Origin: Candidatus Acidifodinimicrobium mancum
GTDB lineage: Archaea > Nanobdellota > Nanobdellia > Parvarchaeales > Parvarchaeaceae
Assembly: GCA_015121965.1 (NCBI GenBank)
Contig: JADFAP010000019.1
Location: 1-23,961 of the forward strand
DNA: 23,961 nucleotides
Direction of reading: 5' to 3'
Shown here in pieces: positions 17,664 through 23,224 of the stretch. The notes beneath the pieces are model-generated. The model saw only the letters and a program-made list of their open reading frames with translations. It did not search any database and was not told where the DNA came from. The stretch's first letter is position 1, and every line of letters starts with the position of its first letter. The translations under genes were made by a program, and so were the position numbers.

Positions 17664-17679
17664 ATCTTTGGACAAAGAT
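17664..17679. repeat. 7-bp inverted repeat upstream of the 23S TATA box
   Basis: The arms atctttg and caaagat are perfectly complementary and separated by 2 bases. They lie about 7-10 bases upstream of the rRNA TATA box, where the BRE or a regulator would bind. This is a possible operator; symmetric sequences are common in AT-rich DNA, so confidence is modest. Confidence 0.35.
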
Positions 17680-17695
17680 ATACTAAGAATAAACT

Positions 17696-17707
17696 GGTTT
17701 ATAAACC
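17696..17707. repeat. 12-bp perfect palindrome (ggtttataaacc)
   Basis: This fully symmetric sequence contains a TATA core and lies roughly midway between the 23S promoter and the promoter of the plus-strand micro-ORF. It could be an operator or a bidirectional TATA element. Confidence 0.35.
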
Positions 17708-17757
17708 TATCTACTTTTTTCTACTCATTATACTTCAAAGAACATTAAGGAATATAT

Positions 17758-17799
17758 TTATATAAGTAGAGTATTATTACATAATAGTAGATATTATGT
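17758..17799 (+). promoter_or_regulatory. TATA box and 21-bp inverted repeat before the micro-ORF
   Basis: A TATA box (tttatataag, about 17756-17766) preceded by a purine-rich BRE-like aaggaa lies about 45 nt before the ATG at 17807. An inverted repeat with 8-base arms (acataata and tattatgt, 5-base spacer) covers 17779-17799, where transcription would begin. That is the position of a repressor operator. The pattern is seen directly; its function is inferred. Confidence 0.4.
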
Positions 17800-17806
17800 A
17801 GGTAGT

Positions 17807-17905
17807 ATGAAAAGGAAGGGAAAGATGCTCATAGTTGACGAATTAGGAGAAGATCCTGACGAAGATTACGATATCGAAAGAGATGATATATTCGACGAGA
17901 TCTAG
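17807..17905 (+). CDS. Acidic 32-residue micro-protein (candidate)
   Basis: An ATG-started frame of 32 codons encodes a basic N-terminus (MKRKGKM) followed by a very acidic stretch (ELGEDPDEDYDIERDDIFDEI). I do not recognise it. Three things support it. It has its own TATA box and an operator-like inverted repeat. A weak purine-rich aggtag lies just before the ATG. Its stop codon interlocks with the stop of the minus-strand prepilin peptidase gene by 3 bases, which is a typical convergent gene junction in this window. It is hydrophilic with no membrane segment, and the charge split suggests binding to a basic partner. It may be chance, since 32 codons is short. Confidence 0.45.
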   Translation: MKRKGKMLIVDELGEDPDEDYDIERDDIFDEI

Positions 17906-18732
17906 AGAGCGAATAAACTAAGGACTGGATTCAGAAAGAAAATAGTTACTATCGCGCCTAAGAGTATCCCTGGGATGAACGGCAGACCAATTTTTACCCT
18001 AACCTGCTTAACTTCCTCTGACTTCAGTTTGTTTATATCCTCCGCAGTCAGACCTATGTTCGTCCTCCTTATCACTATCTTTCCATCCTTTATCACATCG
18101 TCTGCCAACCAGTCGCCTTCTGTAAGCTTGCTGACGCTGATGTCTCTGTACATCAACTCCATCGAGACGATATAGATATACCTTATCACTACCAGCAGAA
18201 GCACCATCAGCGAAATAAGGATGTTTAATGGGTAAACTATAAGAAAGTAAACCAGAATTATTGCTGTCGCTCCTGCGACTAACAGGACATAGTCATATAT
18301 TTTCATACGCTTCTTCATTTCCTTGTGTTTTATCACGCCTAATGCAAGTATCGCAAACAAACCATAGAATCCGCCAAATAGGAGCATGTTTATGAATAGG
18401 TTCACAAAGGACAGGCTGGAGTTAAGGCTTATGTTCGTAAACAGAAAGGAAAAGCCGAGCATCAATTTGGCGTCCCCCCCGCCCCATTGCCCTAACCTAT
18501 ACATCAGATAAGCAAAACCAAATAGCAACGCAAAGGATAATGGAATAAATTCCAACACCTGCAAAGAATCTTCATAGATCGCGAGGATGAGAATAAGAAG
18601 AATCGCTCCGACAAGGAAGACATAGCTTATGAAGTCAGGAACCTCCCTGCTCTTTATGTCAAAGACGGAGGCTAGTGATAGGATAAATATAATAAAACCA
18701 TAGATTACTATTAGCAATGGGGAATATATCAT
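17902..18732 (-). CDS. Type IV prepilin peptidase (A24 family, GxGD aspartyl protease)
   Basis: This 276-residue polytopic membrane protease is of the PibD/FlaK/EppA type. It cleaves the class III signal peptides of archaeal pilins and archaellins on the cytoplasmic side of the membrane. The first catalytic Asp is Asp25 in VFDIKSREVPD, just after helix 1, and the second is Asp87 in WGGGDAKL, the GxGD motif. About seven hydrophobic segments are visible, including about 5-23, 37-55, 62-82, 100-130 and 145-190. A soluble insert (about 195-250, with EGDWLADDV and GLTAEDINKLKSEE) follows, and then the final helix preceded by LPFIPGILLG. This layout is typical of the longer archaeal A24 enzymes. 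The start codon abuts the dph5 start on the other strand. A TATA-like element inside dph5 (18756-18764) is 28 nt upstream. The pilin-like genes at 22071-23224 are its likely substrates. Confidence 0.9.
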   Translation of the reverse strand: MIYSPLLIVIYGFIIFILSLASVFDIKSREVPDFISYVFLVGAILLILILAIYEDSLQVLEFIPLSFALLFGFAYLMYRLGQWGGGDAKLMLGFSFLFTNISLNSSLSFVNLFINMLLFGGFYGLFAILALGVIKHKEMKKRMKIYDYVLLVAGATAIILVYFLIVYPLNILISLMVLLLVVIRYIYIVSMELMYRDISVSKLTEGDWLADDVIKDGKIVIRRTNIGLTAEDINKLKSEEVKQVRVKIGLPFIPGILLGAIVTIFFLNPVLSLFAL

Positions 18733-19458
18733 ATGATATATCTAATAGGAACTGGTTTATATTATTTAAGTGATCTGCCAATTAGGGCGCTTGATCCGCT
18801 CAGGAGCTGCGATGAGGTATTCTTAGAGAGGTATACAAACCTGAATGATATATCTTTTCTACATGAACTTGAAGAGAAGATAGACAAAAAAGTCACAATA
18901 AAAGACAGACAGTTCTTCGAGAGTGAGGAACCGATAAAGATCGGGAAAACCAAAGACATCGCACTCCTGATACCAGGCGACCCTCTAGCTGCGACAACTC
19001 ATATCTCACTGCTTTCCGAGGCAAAAAAAGAGGGGATTAGATATAAGATCATTCATGCATCTAGTATATTCTCCGCAATTGGTGCGACAGGACTATCATT
19101 GTACAAGTTTGGAGCGGTTACAAGCATCCCTTTGGATTCAAAAAAGCTTCACATAACAAGCTTCATGAATGTAATAAAGAAAAACAAGCTTAATGGGCTG
19201 CATTCCCTTGTTTTACTTGAAGCCAAAAGCAAGGATACCTTTGTAAGTGAAAGAGAAGCTGTAGAGCTTCTAGAAGAGTTGGGGAATGACTTCATAGAAA
19301 AAGACAAGATTATAATCCTATCTAAGGTCGGGAGCGAGGAGGAGATTATAAGTTTATTTACAAGGCTTGAAAAAACACTTGAACCGCCAATATCCCTTAT
19401 AATACCTGGAGAAATCAGCATAATAGAAGAGGAGAATATGGGGGTTCTACTTCAGTGA
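18733..19458 (+). CDS. dph5: Diphthine synthase (Dph5/DphB)
   Basis: This 241-residue SAM-dependent methyltransferase belongs to the tetrapyrrole methylase fold. In archaea it trimethylates the intermediate on the histidine of elongation factor 2 to form diphthine. The diagnostic features are the N-terminus MIYLIGTGLYYLSDLPIRALDPL, then CDEVFLERYT and IPGDPLAATTHISLL. They continue with IIHASSIFSAIGATGLSLYKFGAVTSIP. The C-terminal region is a little shorter than usual (about 250-265). The start is fixed by the conserved MIYLIG. Its ATG directly follows the reverse-complement ATG of the prepilin peptidase gene, so its promoter must lie inside that gene; a candidate is the AT-rich taaatataataaaa at 18684-18697. 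It is convergent with the surface protein gene at 19470. Confidence 0.95.
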   Translation: MIYLIGTGLYYLSDLPIRALDPLRSCDEVFLERYTNLNDISFLHELEEKIDKKVTIKDRQFFESEEPIKIGKTKDIALLIPGDPLAATTHISLLSEAKKEGIRYKIIHASSIFSAIGATGLSLYKFGAVTSIPLDSKKLHITSFMNVIKKNKLNGLHSLVLLEAKSKDTFVSEREAVELLEELGNDFIEKDKIIILSKVGSEEEIISLFTRLEKTLEPPISLIIPGEISIIEEENMGVLLQ

Positions 19459-19469
19459 TCCAAATCCTC

Positions 19470-20360
19470 TCACTGTATAGATATAGGGATATAGCTAGAC
19501 TGCATGCAATAAGTGTATCCAGCAGTTACTGTTATGTTCTGCAGACTTGAGTAGTCCTTGCCAACTACCGGCTGGCCTGTCAAGATGAAAGGCAACTGAA
19601 GTGCTCCATTGCTGAGTAAATCTAGGCTTGCTGAATTACCGGTTATATTTATTATTGTATGTTGCGGATTGAGAGCGGGTTGAGAGGCAATGTATACTTC
19701 AGAGGTAGAAGAAAGGCTGAGCCATTTAAGTGCACCATTATTAATATATCCAGCTGTTGTCGCTGGATTTAAGATTAAATTGTATGTTTCATTGTTAGGG
19801 GTAGGTGGTGTAGGTATTACTTGTTCTATATTTGATATAGAAATATTAAATGGAGAGGGTGGCTCTATTGATGAAACAACCGGAACTACGCCGTTGTAAT
19901 TCTCATTCTCGAACGAGAAGAAGTATTGATAACTTGATGTATAGTCAAAGCATGCTGTGAAAAGCATAGTGCACTCCTGTGCTTTCGAAGCGGAGAAACT
20001 ATCAGAGAAGCTTGTCACCTCGCCACTACCAAGTGTTACGACCCGATTCTCTGACGAAGTCACAAAGGGGCACCCCGCAGGCGATACACTTATGGTAATT
20101 GGTTGGCTAGCATGATTCACTAGGGTTATTATTACATTGAACTGAGAGTTAGGATAAATTGGCAAGGAAGGGTTTTGGAGAGCCGCTGAAAACGTAATTG
20201 GATCGTAGTATACTATCTTGCTTATATTTGTAGGCTGCCCTATTCCTAAACTGCTTAATAGAGACGGCTTGTAGAAGTATACAAGCGCAAAACCACCAAC
20301 GATTATCAGAAGTACTACCAAAACGCCGAAGGCGGCTTGAGATTTATTATTTATTCTCAT
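19470..20360 (-). CDS. N-terminally anchored surface protein, beta-rich ectodomain
   Basis: The protein has 296 residues if it starts at 20360, or 303 if it starts at 20381. I prefer 20360 because the TATA box at 20382-20392 lies 26-27 nt before it and would make the upstream ATG untranscribed. A short basic N-terminus (MRINNKSQAAF) leads into one hydrophobic helix (about residues 10-31), then YFYKPS. The remainder is an external domain rich in Ser, Thr, Asn, Pro and beta-forming residues. Four Cys (GCPF, ECTM, ACFDY, YCMQ) probably form disulfides. A segment near residues 70-95 (YPNSQFNVIITLVNHASQPITISV) looks like an Ig-type beta sandwich strand pattern. No enzyme motif is seen. It has the same architecture as its neighbour at 20427, and both may be minor pilins or surface adhesins. 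Confidence 0.8.
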   Translation of the reverse strand: MRINNKSQAAFGVLVVLLIIVGGFALVYFYKPSLLSSLGIGQPTNISKIVYYDPITFSAALQNPSLPIYPNSQFNVIITLVNHASQPITISVSPAGCPFVTSSENRVVTLGSGEVTSFSDSFSASKAQECTMLFTACFDYTSSYQYFFSFENENYNGVVPVVSSIEPPSPFNISISNIEQVIPTPPTPNNETYNLILNPATTAGYINNGALKWLSLSSTSEVYIASQPALNPQHTIINITGNSASLDLLSNGALQLPFILTGQPVVGKDYSSLQNITVTAGYTYCMQSSYIPISIQ

Positions 20361-20381
20361 ACAATTACTAAGAAAACTCAT

Positions 20382-20392
20382 TTATTTAACCT
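20382..20392 (-). promoter_or_regulatory. TATA box deciding the start at 20360
   Basis: On the minus strand this reads ggttaaataaa. Its centre is 26-27 nt from the ATG at 20360 and only about 6 nt from the alternative ATG at 20381. With normal archaeal spacing only the downstream ATG would be on the transcript. Confidence 0.55.
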
Positions 20393-20426
20393 TTAGGACT
20401 GACGACTTAAATCGTTACTTATTTGC

Positions 20427-21380
20427 CTAAGTATTACAGGTTATAGTTGGACCAGAGAGCGAATAGAGGTAATTATACTTTATAGTGATCCCAACGAGAT
20501 TCTGACTTGCGTGGGTAACAGAGTTAAAAGCAGAAACCGTTAAAGATAAACCTGAAGATATCAAGGCAAGCTGAACATCTGGTACGGTTATAGTTAATAT
20601 ATTACCTGAAACCGCCGGGTAATAAGCCTGCCCAGAGTAGTACAGGAAAGCACTTGCTATCGCCCCACTTGCATTGTCGATTGTCACACTTATTGAGGAG
20701 ATTACACCATTAGCCCCCGAAGGTAGAAGCTGTGTGTAAACATTGCCTGAGTATATGGCAGGAGTTATCATGATGTCCATGGTCGAATTGGAAGTTTGTT
20801 TGTTTGCCGACAGATCATTTGTTTCAAGGTTCAAAGGCGATGCTGTAACGGAAAGAAAACCAGCTGGTGAGGAGTAAACTGAGCTTGGGATCGAAGTCGA
20901 CGGGGTTGTATATGGATAGACTATTATTGAAGTATTCACATTCTGGGTCAAACCGCTTGATGCCACGGTAAACACGGAAGTAGAGTTAACCGGACTTGTT
21001 AGCTTATTGCTGCAGGTCAAGCTGAAGGTTATACTAGCTGTAGTCGCCATAGAAGCCGGCATTGTGAAAAACTGGTAAGGCGGGGTCTCTGCGAGAAACG
21101 CCGGTTGATTAACACTGAAAGAAACATTAGTTTGTATGGGCTCAGCAAATGAATTCCCATAAGTTACTATTACCTGTCCAGACTGCCCCTGGTTCAAAGT
21201 TGAAGATGGAATAACTGAAGAGGAGAAGGAGTAAGCTGAAACTACACCTGTAACCTTATTAGAAGGAGCGCTTGTTGGAAGATGTAGATAACCAGAGAAA
21301 TACAAGAACACTACTATAAGCACTAATATCAGGAAGACCGCCACAACAGCCCCACCGGACGAGCCTTTGTTTGCATTCAT
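20427..21380 (-). CDS. N-terminally anchored Ser/Thr-rich surface protein
   Basis: This 317-residue protein has a short N-terminus (MNANKGSSGGAVV) and one hydrophobic helix (about residues 11-31, ending SGYL). A Ser, Thr, Asn, Pro-rich external domain follows, with a beta-sandwich-like strand pattern (GQVIVTYGNSFAEPIQTNVSF) and many possible N-glycosylation sites. Only two Cys are present (CSNK near 130 and CNT at the very end), placed so that they could pair. I recognise no enzyme or binding motif. The N-terminal KG before the hydrophobic segment could be a prepilin-peptidase site, but no Glu follows at +5, so a simple signal anchor is equally likely. A TATA box at 21397-21411 lies about 24 nt upstream, giving a leaderless mRNA. 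It lies in the same orientation as the neighbouring protein at 19470, 46 bases from its TATA-proximal end. Confidence 0.8.
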   Translation of the reverse strand: MNANKGSSGGAVVAVFLILVLIVVFLYFSGYLHLPTSAPSNKVTGVVSAYSFSSSVIPSSTLNQGQSGQVIVTYGNSFAEPIQTNVSFSVNQPAFLAETPPYQFFTMPASMATTASITFSLTCSNKLTSPVNSTSVFTVASSGLTQNVNTSIIVYPYTTPSTSIPSSVYSSPAGFLSVTASPLNLETNDLSANKQTSNSTMDIMITPAIYSGNVYTQLLPSGANGVISSISVTIDNASGAIASAFLYYSGQAYYPAVSGNILTITVPDVQLALISSGLSLTVSAFNSVTHASQNLVGITIKYNYLYSLSGPTITCNT

Positions 21381-21382
21381 AA

Positions 21383-21411
21383 TAGATATTATGTAGTATT
21401 ATATATAAAAA
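21383..21411 (-). promoter_or_regulatory. TATA box of the 317-residue surface protein
   Basis: On the minus strand tttttatatataata lies about 24 nt upstream of the ATG at 21380. The 14 bases at 21383-21396 (tagatattatgtag on the plus strand) recur exactly at 17788-17801, within the inverted repeat before the micro-ORF. Confidence 0.5.
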
Positions 21412-21436
21412 GCTTTCATAGCATGTTTGTTGCTGA

Positions 21437-22015
21437 CTAAGCCAATACCGCTTTTCCACTCTTTATGAGTATGTCTGCAACTTCCTTTTCCACCTCTACG
21501 ACATTTGGAAAAGCAAATGGGCCGTAGGTTTTGTTGTTCTTCCATATAAACTGTGGAATATCTGACATTACTTTTATCACGACCTTATTGCTGTCATTCT
21601 TTTCGCTCTCCACCACCTTCGGCTCTTCCCTTGCTGGCTCTGCGTCTTTTATCTGGTTTAAGAATGAGCGTTTGTACTCAGAAAGCATTGACGCCAATTT
21701 GTCCAGAATCACCGTCTCTTTTGAACTTAGCATATCTTTTGTGCTTTGATCTATGTTCTTAAGTAGTGATAGCTGGTATATCTTCTTCAGCCTTATATCA
21801 ATTATCTTATTGATAGTGCTCAGCACGTTCTCTATCTGCTTTGATACGTCGGATACCCTCTCTTCGTCTCCCGCTCTCTTTGCTTCCTGCAATGAGCGCT
21901 TGGTCAATGACATGTACTCTATCATGTCAGCTACCTTGCTGTCTGTTAAACTTGTTAAAGAACGGCTATTTGATTCATCCCTCAATATCCTTATAAACTC
22001 GCTGTAAGTGATCAT
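21437..22015 (-). CDS. Archaeal GINS complex subunit, Gins15/Gins51 type
   Basis: This 192-residue protein has the layout of archaeal GINS15/51. An alpha-helical A domain (about 1-115, with YSEFIRILRDE and LTSLTDSKVADMIEYM) is followed by a charged linker (about 118-143, rich in Glu, Lys, Asp). A C-terminal B domain (about 145-192) reads VVIKVMSDIPQFIWKNNKTYGPF and then VEKEVADILIKSGKAVLA. The final segment, YGPF followed by a hydrophobic helix and G-KA, is the most diagnostic part. GINS joins MCM and GAN/Cdc45 in the replicative helicase, so it works with PolD (DP2 at 4243). The B domain at the C-terminus points to GINS15/51 rather than GINS23. It sits between surface protein genes without an obvious functional link. 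A TATA box in a palindrome lies 26 nt upstream. Confidence 0.78.
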   Translation of the reverse strand: MITYSEFIRILRDESNSRSLTSLTDSKVADMIEYMSLTKRSLQEAKRAGDEERVSDVSKQIENVLSTINKIIDIRLKKIYQLSLLKNIDQSTKDMLSSKETVILDKLASMLSEYKRSFLNQIKDAEPAREEPKVVESEKNDSNKVVIKVMSDIPQFIWKNNKTYGPFAFPNVVEVEKEVADILIKSGKAVLA

Positions 22016-22024
22016 AACATTACT

Positions 22025-22056
22025 ATTGACATACCACTTTAAAAGTTTATGTCAAT
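22025..22056. promoter_or_regulatory. Nested 32-bp imperfect palindrome enclosing the GINS TATA box
   Basis: The arms attgacata (22025-22033) and tatgtcaat (22048-22056) are perfectly complementary. Inside them acttt and aaagt (22036-22040 and 22042-22046) are again complementary around one central A. Only a cc/t mismatch breaks full symmetry. The inner part, cttttaaagt on the minus strand, is centred about 26 nt before the GINS ATG and is the likely TATA box. It could be an operator over the GINS promoter or a transcript-end hairpin for the pilin genes upstream. Confidence 0.55.
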
Positions 22057-22070
22057 TAGAAGAAAGGCAA

Positions 22071-22253
22071 TCAGAATGACTTCAATCCTCCAAACAGAGC
22101 GCCAATCTCAGTAGAGAAGAAAGAGTATATGTGAGCAAGAAAGTTGCTTGGGCCTACGAATAGGATATACGCGATTATCACTATTATCCCCAGCACAAGG
22201 GCGATTATGTAAATGAACGTCGCTTCTATCACAGCTTTATTGTTGTTCAGCAT
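22071..22253 (-). CDS. Pilin-like micro-protein, 60 aa
   Basis: This 60-residue protein has a short polar N-terminus (MLNNNKA), then VIEATFIYIIALVLG and a long hydrophobic helix (about 8-33). A short amphipathic tail follows (FLAHIYSFFSTEIGALFGG). The pattern Lys-Ala, cut site, three residues, Glu near the start of the helix resembles an archaeal class III signal peptide with cleavage after Ala7, which would leave about 53 residues. It is the last of four tiny genes in a row. It starts 4 bases after the stop of the preceding one and has no clear Shine-Dalgarno, so translational coupling is likely. It has no Cys. The role is inferred: a structural pilin of a thin filament, or another single-pass membrane peptide. 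Confidence 0.7.
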   Translation of the reverse strand: MLNNNKAVIEATFIYIIALVLGIIVIIAYILFVGPSNFLAHIYSFFSTEIGALFGGLKSF

Positions 22254-22257
22254 AGCA

Positions 22258-22416
22258 TCACAGATAAGGCAGAGTGGGCACTCCTGGCAGCAGGCTTTTC
22301 CATAGACCTGGGGAAAAAACAGTCAGATAAACTATTAAAACTATAAGCATTATTGCGACTACGATTATTATCATCATTATATACCCTGCAACGCCCTTTT
22401 TAGATGAAGCGATCAT
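22258..22416 (-). CDS. Pilin-like micro-protein, 52 aa
   Basis: This 52-codon gene encodes MIASSKKGVAGYIMM followed by a very hydrophobic helix (about 12-33). It ends in a short Pro-rich tail (SPGLWKSLLPGVPTLPYL). The KKG just before the helix is the canonical basic-basic-Gly signal of archaeal prepilins, but no Glu follows within the first residues of the mature part. The gene overlaps the preceding pilin-like gene by 17 bases in a different frame, and the next one begins 4 bases after its stop. The chain of overlaps, the repeated architecture and the lack of any other gene here make it credible despite the size. Three Pro in the last 18 residues distinguish it from its neighbours. Confidence 0.65.
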   Translation of the reverse strand: MIASSKKGVAGYIMMIIIVVAIMLIVLIVYLTVFSPGLWKSLLPGVPTLPYL

Positions 22417-22573
22417 AGTTTATCCCAGAGCTTGAATTTATAAATACATTCACCAGGTTCGTTATCTTGTAGGGAGTGAATACCTGCAGAAAGAAGATAA
22501 TTATGACTGCCATTACGACTATTATAATTATATACAATAATACCGCCCCCTCTACTGTTCCTTTCCTATACAT
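22400..22573 (-). CDS. Pilin-like micro-protein, 57 aa
   Basis: I choose the ATG at 22573 (MYRKGTVEGAVLL), not an in-frame ATG ten codons earlier, because it places the basic-Gly signal (RKG) directly at the N-terminus as in prepilins. Cleavage after Gly5 would leave TVEGAVLLYIIIIVV with Glu at +3. The hydrophobic helix spans about residues 8-31, and the mature tail is short and polar (TPYKITNLVNVFINSSSGINYDRFI). It overlaps the preceding gene by 8 bases and the following one by 17, so the frames are interlocked. No Cys is present. Confidence 0.7.
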   Translation of the reverse strand: MYRKGTVEGAVLLYIIIIVVMAVIIIFFLQVFTPYKITNLVNVFINSSSGINYDRFI

Positions 22574-22739
22574 GTCCAAACAACCAGCTGAAAGATATCG
22601 CATTCCAAAAGTCAGACATTAATGTAGACGATGAATGACCGAAGTAAACCAGCAGAATAATGATTGTAACCGCAGCTACTACGGCTATTATAACAGCTAT
22701 AACCTCCGTTACAGGTACCTGGCCTTTCTTATCTTTCAT
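22566..22739 (-). CDS. Pilin-like micro-protein with canonical KKGQ signal, 57 aa
   Basis: The N-terminus MKDKKGQVPVTEVIAV is a textbook archaeal class III signal. It has charged residues, KKG, cleavage before Gln, Glu at +6, and then a hydrophobic helix (about residues 11-32). The mature protein would be about 51 residues with a short aromatic tail (MSDFWNAISFSWLFGHV). It is the first of the four tiny genes. A TATA-like gtttattta (22762-22770) lies about 27 nt upstream of the ATG, which suggests that a leaderless transcript starts here and runs through all four. This is the strongest single piece of evidence that the array encodes prepilins processed by the peptidase at 17902-18732. Confidence 0.75.
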   Translation of the reverse strand: MKDKKGQVPVTEVIAVIIAVVAAVTIIILLVYFGHSSSTLMSDFWNAISFSWLFGHV

Positions 22740-22760
22740 AACTACATATATCAGACGTTA

Positions 22761-22773
22761 TGTTTATTTATTT
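22761..22773 (-). promoter_or_regulatory. TATA box of the micro-pilin array
   Basis: On the minus strand aaataaataaac lies about 27 nt before the ATG at 22739, between the stop of the 147-residue pilin gene and the first micro-pilin. It suggests the array can be transcribed separately. Confidence 0.45.
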
Positions 22774-22780
22774 GTTGAAA

Positions 22781-23224
22781 TCAGCCGCCGCAGGTCACAT
22801 TCACAGTATATTCCCCACCCGGACTTGTCACTTGCGTGCCACTTGAAGAGTCGCCTGACGTGTTGCATTTAAATAGTGCGTAATTGGAGATTGTAACCTC
22901 CTTTACGCAGTTAGTGCTACCAGCTAAGTAAGAGCATTGCTCCTGCCCTTGACCAAACAGATAATAAATCACTCCAGACGTACCTTGAGAAGCTGTTAGT
23001 TCGTATGTACATGAGCTGGAGGAAGATGATATCTCTTTTGTAGTTATGGAGCATTGGACTGTTGAGTTACCAAAATTCAACTTGCTGCTAGTCAACAGAG
23101 ATGACAGGAAGCCACTTCTCATTATTATGACAGCCACGAGCGCAAATATTACTAGAATCGTCAACACCATTATCATTTCGACGATGGTTGCGCCCCTCTT
23201 ATTGTTGATTAACTTACTGCGCAT
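22781..23224 (-). CDS. Type IV pilin-like protein, Cys- and Ser-rich, 147 aa
   Basis: The N-terminus MRSKLINNKRGATIVEMIMVLTILVIF is a classical type IV prepilin. The charged leader ends KRG, cleavage falls before Ala, Glu is at +5 (ATIVE), and a hydrophobic assembly helix runs to about residue 34. The mature domain is Ser, Thr and Gly-rich with six Cys (QCSI, SCTY, QCSY, NCVK, KCNT, TCGG), probably three disulfides. Clusters such as SSSSSSC and GDSSSGTQ may be flexible or glycosylated. The gene overlaps the upstream Cys-rich protein gene by 16 bases. A GGAGG inside that gene, about 14 bases before this ATG, may act as a somewhat distant Shine-Dalgarno. I infer a major or minor pilin of a surface filament. 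Confidence 0.85.
   Translation of the reverse strand: MRSKLINNKRGATIVEMIMVLTILVIFALVAVIIMRSGFLSSLLTSSKLNFGNSTVQCSITTKEISSSSSSCTYELTASQGTSGVIYYLFGQGQEQCSYLAGSTNCVKEVTISNYALFKCNTSGDSSSGTQVTSPGGEYTVNVTCGG

Noticed and set aside
17600..17806. A tRNA or 5S gene beside the 23S rRNA
   Set aside because: The interval is too AT-rich, has no conserved tRNA loops and no 5S-like pairing; only promoters and inverted repeats are seen.
20361..20381. Upstream ATG adding seven residues (MSFLSNC) to the surface protein at 19470
   Set aside because: It lies between the TATA box and the expected transcription start, so it would not be on the mRNA.
22574..22603. Ten-codon N-terminal extension (MRYLSAGCLD) of the 57-residue micro-pilin
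   Set aside because: It would bury the RKG prepilin signal inside the protein and extend the overlap with the preceding gene.
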